Assembly (NCBI GenBank): GCA_026419775.2
Contig: JAOPGA020001203.1
Span: forward strand, 1-64,000
Reading direction: 5' to 3'
Source: Acrasis kona
Taxonomy: Eukaryota > Heterolobosea > Eutetramitea > Acrasida > Acrasidae
Length of the DNA stretch: 64,000 nucleotides
The position numbers were made by a program, and so were the translations under genes. This document shows positions 31,701 through 41,554 of the stretch, in pieces. The notes under the pieces were generated by a model, which made no database searches, was not told the DNA's origin, and saw nothing but the letters and a program-made list of their open reading frames with translations. How positions within the stretch are numbered: the first letter of the stretch is position 1; each line of letters starts with the position of its first letter.

Positions 31701-33851
31701 CCCAGCACCAACACACAAGCAATAAAGAGATTATCATTTCCAACATCACCCACCGTCAAGAGAATTAAAATCAATAATGCTCCACCAGTATTCAAATCAC
31801 AAGTCACCAAATGGAAATTCGAAATCACCACGGTCGAATCTGATCATGAATTTGATTACTTTGTATCCGAAATTCTATCCAAATGTAAACAATTTGTATT
31901 CAGATTGAACAGAGCAAGTAAAGAAGTATCATGTCATTCACAACCACCACAACAGCGTAATGAAATTGTGAGCAAGACGCTTTCGAGAAGCGTAATCATG
32001 GGCATAGCCATCGGCATACCCTCTCCCACCATCCAATCCACCAATCCATCCAACACGCCCCATCAATTATGCATCAAACAAGTCTATTACGTAAACATTG
32101 ATGGTAATCACGTTGATAGCCATCGTTATTCATCAAGAATCAATCGTCTCCAATCCATATTCGAATCGCCGAACATCACAAAGATTGCATTCAGCATCAA
32201 GGACGAAATCATCACCCTGATGCAACACTCCATCGCCAACATTCCATGGCACACCATCATGGATCCTAAAATTGCATCATGGTTAAAGCATCCGCAAGAA
32301 GAACAAAAGGAATTTAGTTTGGAGGAATTATGTAAATCAGAATTAACTTGTCTGTACGAAGGATTCAATAGCGCTGCAACAACTCCCATCGAATTGCTGT
32401 GCAAGAACACATGGCAATCGGGCATGTTGATGAGCTACATGATCATCATGTTGGAACAAGTAAAGTTGTTCCAAGTGTTCATGACGCTAGAGATGCAAAT
32501 CACCATGGTATTGGCCAAGATGGAATATTATGGATTTGCGTTCGATCCAAGAGTGATTCATGAGTTTATGAATCCCATTCAAAATAAAATGCATCAGTTG
32601 AAACAAGAAGCATTCGATATTGCTGGCGAAACGTTCGATATGGATTCGCCACAAGATACAGCACGTGTTTTATATGACGTGTTAAAATATCAGGGCATAG
32701 ATACCATGAATAGTAGCAAGAAGAAACCACAAATCACCAATCGATCCACTAATAATGACATATTGAAGCAATTGATGATAAAGTATCCCGACGATGCCAT
32801 CTTTGAGTGCATATCGTTATATAGAACGTTGAAGAGTTGCATGAGCAAACAAATATTGCCCTTCTTGAAACAAAATGCAGTGCATGATCCTAGAGATGGT
32901 TCTTATCGTGTTTATGCACAACACTTGCAGACCACCAGCGTCACCGGTAGGATCATGACCACCAAGCCCAACCTACAAAATACACCACGTCCCATTTCGT
33001 TCGTGATGGGCGACCAAGATGCCACTCGTATCGATTTGAATGCAAGGAACGCATTCGTCGCTACTTGTATCGGCGATGATTACGTTTTATTGAGTGCTGA
33101 TTATTGTCAAATTGAGGTGAGGTTTATAGCTCATTACTCACAAGATGAACATTTGATTCAATTGCTATCGGATCCAAATGCTGATATATTTCGTCAGATC
33201 GCATCGCACATGTTCGATAAGAGCGAATCAAAAGTACAAGAAGAGGATAGAAGTGCAGTCAAACATGTCATTTATGGCATCTTGTATGGAATGGGCGAGA
33301 ATACATTGAGCAATAAACTAGTGCAGCACAATCCATCCAAACTAAATGATAGAGGATTGGATAAGAGAGAGGAAGCAAAGAGATACAAGGAACAATTTCT
33401 ATCTCGATTTCCAAAGGTGAGAGTGTACACGGATTGGGTGAAAAGGTACGTGACTCAGAATGGTTACGTCAAGACGTTATACGATCGAAGGAGATATGTC
33501 AAGGAGATTTATAGCAATAAGAAGGATGAGCAGGCATCGGCGATTAGAAGAGCCTTGAATTCGATATGTCAGGGAAGCGCTGCTGATTTGATGAAGATGG
33601 GCATGATTTCTGTTTGTAAAGAATTGGACGAGTTGAACAAAAAATGTAAAAGTGGATTCGTTGCAAGATTAATTTTGAGCATACATGATGAGCTGGTATT
33701 TGAGGTGAGGAGGGATCGATTGAGCGACGTGAGTCGATTGGTTTCAAAGTGCATGACCAAACCAGGTGAGGAATTAAGGGTTCCTTTCCCAGTCAAGATG
33801 AAGACGGGAAGTAGTTGGGGTAATTTGAAACCTTATGATTTTGATAAATAA
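28704..33851 (+). CDS. POLQ: DNA polymerase theta: helicase fused to family A polymerase
   Basis: A single-exon protein of about 1715 residues has both halves of POLQ. The superfamily 2 helicase (about residues 180-900) shows Walker A APTSGGKT (about 211), motif II DELH (about 317), SATLPN (about 352), STGVNLPARR (about 517) and GRAGRTG (about 551). A short, Ser/Asn-rich linker (about 925-1010) replaces the long disordered centre of animal POLQ. The C-terminal family A polymerase has TGRI...PNLQNTPRPI, motif A SADYCQIEVRF (about 1465), motif B HVIYGILYGM (about 1521) and motif C SIHDELVFEV (about 1658), so metal-binding Asps are intact. POLQ repairs double-strand breaks by microhomology-mediated end joining. 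The M at residue 21 (MSDKAAHN) is an alternative start. Confidence 0.97.
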   Translation: MYYNHFCSTNIKNLNNQLTHMSDKAAHNDSTEEDISEEDFVPIMSQAVVKQIIEEEDESPQEDEQLMEGTQFFMSTFMNTSLFIDMSIDDQGDTQPTIEDENIQTEQQDQDPLSTQDYLEGLADMESPIFDDDFNDVNIEMLYAEPNPTQITPPIIHGISQEEFTLSHWQIPIEIDNVYKSHGVNSLYPWQVCCLQQKKVTEQGGHLVYCAPTSGGKTMVVEILMIRELMKQDQKKKIMFIVPYISIVEEKADYLAKILKPYEFLVAAQHGSTSRIRGNFFDEEEHVAVCTFERANGIINLMIESGRLDELSMVIVDELHMITDVHRGYLLELLLTKLLYMKTQEIQIIGMSATLPNVEQVADWLGANLFITNYRPVPLTEYVVYEGSVYTSDREKHKVLHNPYAKNDRDGVVALCEESVLNHASVLVFCSSKRNTELCAKLVASLINIPHVESDVIRARSYLINKLRRTPSGLDPTLEQSIQKGVAFHHAGLTVDERKEIENAFREGVINVLACTTTLSTGVNLPARRVIFRDMRIANEMIEVGKYKQASGRAGRTGHDDYGESFLIARNSTEFQISFQLMTSRLLEIKSCLADTNCISKALIEVIASGVVESASDIGRWVQCTLLHVQYSKPQVTKWVKNALEQLIRNEFIQWDKMNCKYNITLKGKACFYSNMQPREGQIVYKNLEMAKKCLILESDFHIVFLLSPVLPNILFEWSKFHQVYIKYKKMVEPVARAIGIDETLQHVFYFKGSEKSKKVANEYCPLRQFFVALLLFVLVGEEPVTKVEQLFGVTRGDVQQLQSVAGVYAGQIATFSHHLRWNAFRNIFKEFSERLSHGVQNDIIPLVQIPFVTAYRARALYNAGYTCIYQVSKADVHHVEQVLTKSSPFQSTAAISSDAHAQHIQSIEYRKAIQIIQGAKNIMNKAQRFGGYDEEWLYGQDYMPSSSMSPSSSTSINKTPPNYSYKSNYSQRGKRINKSHHSSQRTPSSSHRNNAPTTPSTNTQAIKRLSFPTSPTVKRIKINNAPPVFKSQVTKWKFEITTVESDHEFDYFVSEILSKCKQFVFRLNRASKEVSCHSQPPQQRNEIVSKTLSRSVIMGIAIGIPSPTIQSTNPSNTPHQLCIKQVYYVNIDGNHVDSHRYSSRINRLQSIFESPNITKIAFSIKDEIITLMQHSIANIPWHTIMDPKIASWLKHPQEEQKEFSLEELCKSELTCLYEGFNSAATTPIELLCKNTWQSGMLMSYMIIMLEQVKLFQVFMTLEMQITMVLAKMEYYGFAFDPRVIHEFMNPIQNKMHQLKQEAFDIAGETFDMDSPQDTARVLYDVLKYQGIDTMNSSKKKPQITNRSTNNDILKQLMIKYPDDAIFECISLYRTLKSCMSKQILPFLKQNAVHDPRDGSYRVYAQHLQTTSVTGRIMTTKPNLQNTPRPISFVMGDQDATRIDLNARNAFVATCIGDDYVLLSADYCQIEVRFIAHYSQDEHLIQLLSDPNADIFRQIASHMFDKSESKVQEEDRSAVKHVIYGILYGMGENTLSNKLVQHNPSKLNDRGLDKREEAKRYKEQFLSRFPKVRVYTDWVKRYVTQNGYVKTLYDRRRYVKEIYSNKKDEQASAIRRALNSICQGSAADLMKMGMISVCKELDELNKKCKSGFVARLILSIHDELVFEVRRDRLSDVSRLVSKCMTKPGEELRVPFPVKMKTGSSWGNLKPYDFDK

Positions 33852-33857
33852 ATGTAT

Positions 33858-35149
33858 TTATTGTGCAGACCAGAATTGTAAACTGTGATCGTAGAATGAA
33901 CAACTACAAACGTAATGTGTGTCGCGGTCGTTGTTGTTTAGGCACCAATCCACTCCATATGCTAATGATTCGTGCTGATCGTAACTTGCAATGATGCCAT
34001 CTTCTTGTGCCCCCAACGAACCCACGCCCAAAATGTGGAATCCATTGTGCATACAAGCCGTTAGTAGTAAGTGTGGAATGTGTTTGTGCCACTTCAATCT
34101 CCAAACGCCACCTCCCATGTGATAATCATGTACTGGTGTTCTTCTGTTGCGCACATCCCATACGAACACGTGTTCATCGTAGCTACCAGTGGCCAAGTAA
34201 TTTTCGTCGTGAGGATTTGTTTGAATGCTACAAACACCACAAGAATGTTTCCTACAAGATTAAAAATGATTACATGTGCGCGCAAACCTTGACGTAAAAA
34301 TCGGAGCGTCTGTATTTGTTCTTGTGTCCCATCCTTTGAATAGAGCATCATCACCACCAGTGTAAATGATGGATGTGTCGTGGTAATTATAAGCAGCGAT
34401 CCATGCCTCGAAATCATGTGCTTTAAAGTTATTGGTGATCTGAGTGTTTGATGAGCATTTGATTGTTATAGACTTACAATCATCTTGTCGGAAGAAAATT
34501 TCAACACGGCCACATGACCATTACTTTGACTAGTCACAATGGATGGATTAGAACAGTTGTTTAGTCTATTGTCCCAATCAAGCGAGAGGCACATGTTGTG
34601 GGCCTTTGCCTTGTAGTTTTCGAATGCGATCGACTCTTGGGAGACTTTTTCTATAATGTAGTCATCATTTTCGTCATTATTTGAATCACTGTCTGATGAC
34701 TCTTTGAAATTAGATACTGAGTGCCAATTATCAATTTGTGGATCGAGGGAATTCGTTAAAGTATATAAAACAACGTTGGCATCTGCGTCTGCTTGTGCTA
34801 GAACTGGTTTGTTGTTGATTAAATGATGGCACCACTTTAGATCAAAAATTCCACAAGTATCAAGTCTTTGCGATTCTACTTCCTCCAATACCCCTCTAAA
34901 ACTGGTTAGTAAATATGCATAATGATGTTACTTTGTTGGGTTTTTGAACAAGAACAGTTTACCGAGTCTCTTGTTGACAAATGCATCTAGTAAGTATGTT
35001 CCACATACAGCATATTGTTGGTAGTCTTCTATAGGACACCATTCAACACAGTCTGCTGTGTAAGAAGTGTCGAAGGAAAATAATTTTTTGGTTTGCATTC
35101 TTGTAACGAGCTTTATTGGTTGACAGAATAATAATTGGAACAAGAGCAT
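33858..35149 (-). CDS. DPH7: diphthine methyltransferase/DPH7 (WDR85) WD protein
   Basis: Four exons (34932-35149, 34478-34895, 34288-34439, 33858-34251) keep frame and give about 393 residues. DPH7 signatures are visible: [30 protein letters not shown]-like [72 protein letters not shown] and [20 protein letters not shown]. It acts in the last steps of diphthamide formation on elongation factor 2, removing the methyl ester from diphthine. There may be an earlier start (MLLF...) or a later one (MQTKKL). The stop overlaps an AATAAA, and POLQ ends 6 bp away on the opposite strand. Confidence 0.93.
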
Positions 35150-36489
35150 TCTTTATGAAGGTTAATGAAAAATAACAACGACAATCTTAAATAGTCCTGA
35201 TTAAGTTAAAGGATCTCTGGACTCTTAATCAAAAACATTCTACTTGGATACATTTTTGACTTGATTGGCTAGACAGTCTATTTTTGACGTCACTTACAAT
35301 GCGATCAGCACTATTATAAGAATTTATGACATGATGTGTTGGTTTATAACATTAGTCCTCGGAATATTGAACCAGATTATTTAAAGGACGTATTTCGCAC
35401 ATTCAATCCACAACAAAAATACAACAAACACAACATCACCAGTCTCATCTCTTGATAGAGACTCTGCTACACCCGTATGCCTACTTGCTAGAGTGCCAAG
35501 GAGCCTGCTGAGAACTTCTTACTGCTTGTGCTACCTACTTGCTTCGCTGCTACAGGACTTTTCAGTTCGTACATCGAACGTAGTATGACCTGTAACATCG
35601 TTTGATAGAACGCTGATGTGAGTTGCTTGCCGCCAGTGCCACATTATCTGTTGCGTACATGACCTTCCCATGCGGTCCCCCATCATTGTGAACCGTTCCC
35701 ACCCTAGAAGACTCCAAACAGTTCCCTTTTGTGTGCTTCAAAAACTCAAGTCCTCACCACAATGTGATACATCACTCACGGTCAAAATGTTCTAACTATG
35801 ACATTGCATCAGTTGACAAGACTTATTATCACAATCATAGTGACCTCACCTGCGCTGCTAAGGACACCAGAAGTGTATCATTATATACCATTCTCATATC
35901 GTTTCAACACCCGCAAACACCATCACCTCTATCAGACAACATTACCAAATGACAACGTTACAAATACTATATAACATTATCAACCCTTCCGACACCGTTA
36001 TTGCTTATACTACTTGAGACATTAATCAATTTGATAACATTAGGTGACAACCACGATAATCTTTTCACAACATGAGTATTTCAGGCACTATTTGATGTAC
36101 CAATAAACTTTAACATTTTTTATCATTAATTTATTTCCTTGTTTGTGTTCTGTTCCTTAACCAAAGACGTGGAAAAGTATTACGCTATGACTGTGTAAAT
36201 TGAGTGAAGTAGAGGATAAGAAATTTGAAGTGAAACTCAATAATCATACTAATGCAAAAAGCGGTACTTGACGGATCGTTAGTTTATTGGAATGAACCAA
36301 GAAATGTATAAAATCGAACCACACGTCGTATGCTATTAAGTATCTCTGTCCTCAGCTACGTTCTGCTACAATCGCAATCAAACCTTCCGCTATTTGAATG
36401 TATGTGTCGACCATTGCCTTCAACTTTGCGCTTTTTCAATTCTATTTCTTTTTTACAAATTACAAAATAGGTTAGTCAACTACTGGAAC
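35150..36489. other. long stretch without coding genes; possible non-coding transcript
   Basis: About 1.3 kb without a convincing protein gene. A TTTAAAGG at about 35380 is followed by a CAACAAACACAACA-like leader, a C/T-rich body unlike its neighbours, and AATAAA at 36102-36107. Short open frames in it lack good starts or recognisable composition. It could be a lncRNA gene or an old, decayed gene. Confidence 0.4.
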
Positions 36490-37221
36490 ATGAGTTCTGA
36501 CCACCGACCCGATACGTTAATGTATCTAACAAGCAGAGCATGGCAGAAATATAATTCAAATGCAGTGACCCCATACGATAAAATATTTGAACCAGCAAAT
36601 AATTTAAGAAAGCCGATAAGAAATTCTATAAGCAGCTCACAATGTTTGAAAAAAAATGGAAGCAATAATAGCCCAAGGAGGGTTTCGTTGGACCCTTTAA
36701 TTCTTCAGACAAAGTCATCTATGCATTTAAAACCTCTGGATGTTAGCAATAAACGTAAACAAGGCAAAAAGAGTTCATCCAAATCAACAGCTTCTTCTAT
36801 AACCTCTCCGTGAGTGGGATATTTCCACATCTGCTTCTAACGACTTACACACAGATTTAGACTTGCTCCCCTACAGGCACTGGAGCCATACAAGTCTCAA
36901 AATTCTAAAAGTGAGGAAGATGAGCTGAATAGGGAGTTTGTTGATATAATGATGGAATCTCCAAAGTCTTACGTACGGTCAGAACCAGATAAAGACAAGG
37001 TTATACCAAAAGTTGAAGAATTGAGAGTATGTTCGACTGGAGCTGGATACCGCTGTCTTTCTGAAAACATTAGGGACAAGGAATACGACGAGCTAAGAAG
37101 AAGTAAAATGAGCCACATAAAAGTTGAAATGTGGCATGACCAACTACGGGCTTACATGAAACAGAAAAGTCCTACCGAGAAAATATCTTCAACCAATTTA
37201 GAACACAACTTGTTTGGGTAG
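36490..37221 (+). CDS. basic low-complexity protein, unknown function
   Basis: Two exons (36490-36809, 36855-37221; 45-nt GTGAGT intron) keep frame and give about 228 residues. The first part is basic with a KRKQGKKSSSKST cluster, then the joint reads SITSP-FRLAPL. The C-terminal part is acidic and ends DKEYDELRRSKMSHIKVEMWHDQLRAYMKQK. No domain is recognised. The start at MSSDHRPD follows an AAATAG-like leader; a longer upstream frame lacks a clear initiator. Confidence 0.55.
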
Positions 37222-37443
37222 CTATATAGTTGCGACCACTGGCTTAGATAATTGATTTAAATGTAAACTAGGAAATAAAATATTTAATGATGTTCAAAGA
37301 GTGTATGTGATAACTATCAACCAGATAGATTGATTACGAAACCGTTATATTACAAAAAAAGAAAAATTTGTTATTATACATATGTGGTCTGTGTTGATGA
37401 CGTCCTCCATGACAACACTGAGAGTACTACAATTTTTGTTAGC

Positions 37444-38055
37444 CTATGTAGATAGCGAACTATTTCGTCTTGTCGCTCTGGTAATTACATCTTTTATTAC
37501 ATGATTCTCCGGGGCTTCATTAAAACCTGGTGAAGCAACAGTTTCTTGTTGCTCACTCGTAGTTATGTCACACTGTTCGTCTGGCACCACTTTTCTGTTT
37601 GTAGGAGAAAAGAAGTTTCTAATGACCTGCGCAATGTTAATCGAATTCCGTAATGATGTCGAAGAATCTGTCCGTGTGTTCTCTGGAAGTTGTTTAGGTG
37701 GAAGTGAAACCTTTAATAAATTGTGCATCGAAGGCTCTGTCTTGCTCTTGATTAATTTACTCTTCACTGTCTTCCATGAATTTCTCTCCGGAGTAGATTT
37801 AGTTGGAGTAGATATCGATGAACTCCTATCTCTAATCTTTAAAACATCCCTTGTGATAGGACTAGGCAAGGTTATACGCTTGAGTATCTTCTCTGCTTGA
37901 ATAGCCTTGGAACTCTTCTGTCTGATTTGGACAGGAGGAAAAACATATTGATTCAACAGTTCTTTTAGTGCTTCTAATTCCAACTCCTCAACATCTGGCT
38001 TGGGAAATCTATACGCTTGTAGTGCATCTATTAGAATCTGCAGCTCATCACTCAT
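37444..38055 (-). CDS. small Ser/Pro-rich protein, unknown function
   Basis: Single exon, 203 residues, starting MSDELQILIDALQAYRFPKPDVEELELEALKELLNQY, a helical N-terminal segment, followed by a long basic Ser/Thr-rich part (RSSSISTPTKSTPERNS). It is predicted mostly disordered, with clusters of possible proline-directed phosphorylation sites (SP, TP). I do not recognise a family. It is transcribed toward the preceding gene with a 222-bp gap. Confidence 0.55.
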   Translation of the reverse strand: MSDELQILIDALQAYRFPKPDVEELELEALKELLNQYVFPPVQIRQKSSKAIQAEKILKRITLPSPITRDVLKIRDRSSSISTPTKSTPERNSWKTVKSKLIKSKTEPSMHNLLKVSLPPKQLPENTRTDSSTSLRNSINIAQVIRNFFSPTNRKVVPDEQCDITTSEQQETVASPGFNEAPENHVIKDVITRATRRNSSLST

Positions 38056-38320
38056 GTTGGTTTTAAAAAATTGAGTCGTAACTGGAAATTTTAAATAACC
38101 TAACCACTGTTACTCGCAGTAGCTCGGGCCTAATTAGTAGAATTTCAGGACAAATCAACCAAATTTCATCTGAAATATGTAAAGATACAAAAATAAAATA
38201 CTCAGATTAGGTAATACAGATTCCTGTATGCGCTGTAGCGTAGATACACCGCTACTACAAACGTGAACCATTTGGCGTTATTGTAGATGGTACACGTGTG
38301 CACATTGCATATTAATAAGA

Positions 38321-39367
38321 TCATGTTTTTATTGAAGGAAATATTGTTATCACAAACCAATTAACTGGCCTCCAGCGTATCACATATTGGTCGTTTCGGT
38401 ACCCTGCTTTCTTTAAGTAGTATCTCCACTCCTCTTCCGTAAAACTTCTGCGAATACTCAACTCGCCATCATGCTTTGTTAATCTATTGTTGAACATGGA
38501 AGCGATGATTGTTTGGTATGCAACCACGGATATTGCACTACGCTCAAGGTCCGATATGATTACTGCACTACGGGCGACCTTGCCGCACCTTCTCAGGAAC
38601 TCAATGATATCTTCATCGGTTGGTATGTGATGAGTAACGAGAGAACATGTAACCACATCATAACTCTTATCAGGTTCACGAAGATCGACATGTTCTAAAA
38701 GACGAAAGTTAGGAGATTTGGATAGATTTTTATTACATCTTGACTTTGCGAAATGTATAGCATCGGGATTGATCTCTGTACCTGTTATTTCGCAGTCAGG
38801 ATATTTTTCTTGTAGAGCATAGCTAAGCCACCCGGCTCCGCATCCAACATCCAGAATTGATTTTGGCTTCACAGAAAGTGACGAAAATCCTGCATGGCTC
38901 AGGACCGAAAATTTTGAACCTAATAGTTCTGATATGATTCCTATTTGTGTCATATTTTCTGTATATTCTGCAAGTGTGTAACCAGCATTTATTGGTCCCA
39001 TGTCAATGTACTCTTCGGCTATTTTTCTTTTTTTCGTACTTTGTGCCTCGTACACTATCCATGATAAAAAAGCAATGATCGGTAGGGCAATAAGATGTGT
39101 GGCCACGAACCCATTTACGCTCAAAACGAAAAACAAGACCAATATCTTTCCAATCAATGTTGCTTTGATGAATGTGTATAATAAAGTAATTAGATGCAGT
39201 GCATAAGTTGGAACTTCATAAATAAATAATATAAATGAGTGTTGAGATCTTGATGATGTATATTCATTGAAGATATATTGTATGAGTATAAAAGACACTA
39301 CGGCGAACACTGCACAAACTCCGATAAATGTAGTCCATACTATTCCATACACGAAGTCCACAAACAT
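38321..39367 (-). CDS. membrane-anchored SAM-dependent methyltransferase
   Basis: This single exon of 348 residues begins with about four hydrophobic segments (TFIGVCAVFAVVSFILIQYIF, LITLLYTFIKATLIGKILVLFFVLSV, IALPIIAFLSWIVYEA). The C-terminal half has class I methyltransferase signatures: motif I ILDVGCGAGWLSYAL and a post-I acidic residue in EITGTEINPDAI, then YDVVTCSLVTHHIP. The family is similar to UbiE/menaquinone-type and small-molecule methyltransferases with an N-terminal membrane domain. The substrate cannot be told from the sequence. The ending VNWFVITIFPS has no retention motif. Confidence 0.8.
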   Translation of the reverse strand: MFVDFVYGIVWTTFIGVCAVFAVVSFILIQYIFNEYTSSRSQHSFILFIYEVPTYALHLITLLYTFIKATLIGKILVLFFVLSVNGFVATHLIALPIIAFLSWIVYEAQSTKKRKIAEEYIDMGPINAGYTLAEYTENMTQIGIISELLGSKFSVLSHAGFSSLSVKPKSILDVGCGAGWLSYALQEKYPDCEITGTEINPDAIHFAKSRCNKNLSKSPNFRLLEHVDLREPDKSYDVVTCSLVTHHIPTDEDIIEFLRRCGKVARSAVIISDLERSAISVVAYQTIIASMFNNRLTKHDGELSIRRSFTEEEWRYYLKKAGYRNDQYVIRWRPVNWFVITIFPSIKT

Positions 39368-39584
39368 TGTTACAAAATTTGCGTCAACTGATGGCCACCA
39401 TCACAAGAAAAACTTCTAAGTGTTCTCATTTATAACTCCTTCGGAGTCATGACTGGTTCTATTTCTCACCAAAGATTTAGAAGCGGTAAATCTTAGGAGT
39501 TGCTTCGGAGATCTAATAGAAATTGAATCCTCTATTTGGATTCCTATATAAAATGGTTAAAAACAATGAATAGCAAAACAAAAG

Positions 39585-40214
39585 ATGCAACAAAGCCAAC
39601 AGCCTGATGCTTACATTTACACTAGTGAATCCAACGTTGACCAAAGCGTTGTAGCGCAATACCACTTTGCCAGAAAGTACTCCATATCCATTCTACTACC
39701 TGGCCTTTTTATTATACTAGCTACCTCAATAGTAGTCATGATTACCTCGGCAATGGTTACTAAACATTACTACGAACATAAGGGAAATAGAATAAACGAA
39801 ACAACGATTTTGGAAAATACTAATGAGTATCGAGCTTTAGTGATATCGTCACCACTACTACTACTCTTTTACCTACTTCACCTTGTCGCGGTCATTGTTG
39901 GCACATTTATATCACCAGATCATGAAGCTCTAAACAACTACGCACCAGACGACATGATACGCACAACAAAACAGAATCTAATGAAGTATCTAGTATTTGT
40001 GCTCTTCCTGCCTCTTCTTATCAGTATTTTGTTAATAATAATCTTGTTGATTGTCATTCTAGCTTCCATGAGCGAAAAGTGCGACTGTGATACTGGTGAT
40101 AATTGCTTTTGTTTTTGTTACCCGACTGCAGGTGGGTACACCAAGGACGATCACGAACGTCGAGAACAAGGACCTGCTCCATACCAACAAATGTCTCATG
40201 AGCAACACATATAA
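39585..40214 (+). CDS. tandem-duplicated membrane protein, copy 1
   Basis: A 209-residue protein has about three to four hydrophobic segments (YSISILLPGLFIILATSIVVMITSAMV, ALVISSPLLLLFYLLHLVAVIVGTFI, YLVFVLFLPLLISILLIIILLIVILA) and a Cys-rich loop after the last (CDCDTGDNCFCFC). The C-terminus is hydrophilic. No known family is recognised. The next gene, copy 2, is a paralogue with 447 bp between them. Part of this gene is 100% identical to copy 2 (39603-39743). Confidence 0.75.
   Translation: MQQSQQPDAYIYTSESNVDQSVVAQYHFARKYSISILLPGLFIILATSIVVMITSAMVTKHYYEHKGNRINETTILENTNEYRALVISSPLLLLFYLLHLVAVIVGTFISPDHEALNNYAPDDMIRTTKQNLMKYLVFVLFLPLLISILLIIILLIVILASMSEKCDCDTGDNCFCFCYPTAGGYTKDDHERREQGPAPYQQMSHEQHI
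39603..39743 (+). repeat. identical 141-bp block shared by tandem copies (first occurrence)
   Basis: Every base from CCTGATGC to GTCATGATT is the same as at 40680-40820. The flanks differ, so the block is a discrete tract inside otherwise diverged genes. Confidence 0.9.
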
Positions 40215-40661
40215 TATGAATAACCATCATAATGTATCATAGTGCAAATAAAATGTATCTTTGTACACGAGTTTAATTTTACTTCCAGATTTGAGTACCT
40301 CAACCTTTTATTTAAAACATGTTGATAATGTTGGTCCAGTTTCCAGACTCAAACTGTTTGGTTTGATTATGGCTGAAGGAAATGTCAACAAATCCCTTGC
40401 AACTTTTGTGTAAGCCTGTGAGAGACTTTGAGATAACTGTTCCATGATGAGAAGGCTGACTAGATTTCTTAAATATATTTTGTTAAAAACTAATGCATTT
40501 ATTTGATTATTGAAGACTATGGATGTTTGGGTCCAAAGTGAGAAAAGAACTCATATCCTTTTTAAGTCTTTTTAACGAGACATTGACATCTTGACATTGA
40601 CAATTCTTCAACCAATTACAAGTAGAATGGTCGATTTGGTTGCTGTGAAACAACACAAAAG
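40215..40661. other. spacer between tandem copies
   Basis: AT-rich non-coding spacer of about 450 bp containing an AATAAA close to the first copy's stop. No gene is seen. The spacer is not obviously duplicated. Confidence 0.4.
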
Positions 40662-41330
40662 ATGCAAGAAAGTCAGAATCCTGATGCTTACATTTACACT
40701 AGTGAATCCAACGTTGACCAAAGCGTTGTAGCGCAATACCACTTTGCCAGAAAGTACTCCATATCCATTCTACTACCTGGCCTTTTTATTATACTAGCTA
40801 CCTCAATAGTAGTCATGATTGCAATGGCCGCCTCGATAGTAGTTTTGGTCACCTCAACAATGGTTGCTAAAGATTTTTTATACGAAGGAGATAGAGCGAA
40901 CAGCACAATGTATTTGAAGAGTACTAATGAATATCAAGCTTTATTAGTATCCTCACCGCTGTTTATATTATTTTACCTACTTCACCTTCTCGCAGCCATT
41001 ATTGGCATATTTTTATCACCAGACTATCGAGCTCTAGACAACTACGCACCAGATGACATAATATGCACAACAAAACAGAACATGATCAAGTATTCAATAT
41101 TTGCGCTCTTTTTGCCTGTTATTGTTACTGTTTTGTTTATAATAGTCTTATTGATTGTCTTTCTAGCATATCATGACAAAAAAATCGATTGTTGTGACGA
41201 TCACGATGACAAAGATGATAATTTATGTTGTTGTTGCCCGACTGCGGGTAACAGCTCCCAAAATGTGGACGAAGTTCAAGAACAGGGGCCTGCTCCATAT
41301 CAGCAAATGTCTCTTGAGAAAGATGTATAA
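40662..41330 (+). CDS. tandem-duplicated membrane protein, copy 2
   Basis: A 222-residue paralogue of the preceding gene with the same hydrophobic segments and Cys-rich loop (CCDDHDDKDDNLCCCCPTAG). The first 50 codons share an identical 141-bp block with copy 1; beyond that the genes differ at many positions. An extra stretch (about 10 residues, around AMAASIVVLV) repeats the preceding hydrophobic sequence and is absent from copy 1. The tail is again hydrophilic. Function is unknown. Confidence 0.75.
   Translation: MQESQNPDAYIYTSESNVDQSVVAQYHFARKYSISILLPGLFIILATSIVVMIAMAASIVVLVTSTMVAKDFLYEGDRANSTMYLKSTNEYQALLVSSPLFILFYLLHLLAAIIGIFLSPDYRALDNYAPDDIICTTKQNMIKYSIFALFLPVIVTVLFIIVLLIVFLAYHDKKIDCCDDHDDKDDNLCCCCPTAGNSSQNVDEVQEQGPAPYQQMSLEKDV
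40680..40820 (+). repeat. identical 141-bp block shared by tandem copies (second occurrence)
   Basis: Second occurrence of the same 141 bases, at a constant offset of 1077 bp. It is followed directly by a short partial repeat of its last part, which suggests a shifted join. Confidence 0.9.
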
Positions 41331-41554
41331 TGTCAATCATCATATCGTTAATAAAATGTATTATTGTACATCGAGTCCATTTTTACTTAAATTAATACAC
41401 TGATACGAAGAGTTGGGGATGTTGTTTGATTGTATTTGATGGTGGAGTTTTGAATTCCTTCATAATTTTGATGCACAATTCCTATTGGCCAATTTTCGTT
41501 GAAGGCATTCAACCAACTGAACCTCAATCTCGAACAAAAACAAACAATTATTGA

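Noticed and set aside
38200-38330. Minus-strand 40-codon hydrophobic frame after the methyltransferase gene
   Set aside because: It starts right beside the AATAAA of the methyltransferase and has no end signal, so it is most likely 3' flank.
39430-39450. Small ACTCC..GGAGT hairpin before the tandem copies
   Set aside because: Only five base pairs with a three-base loop; expected by chance in this length of sequence.
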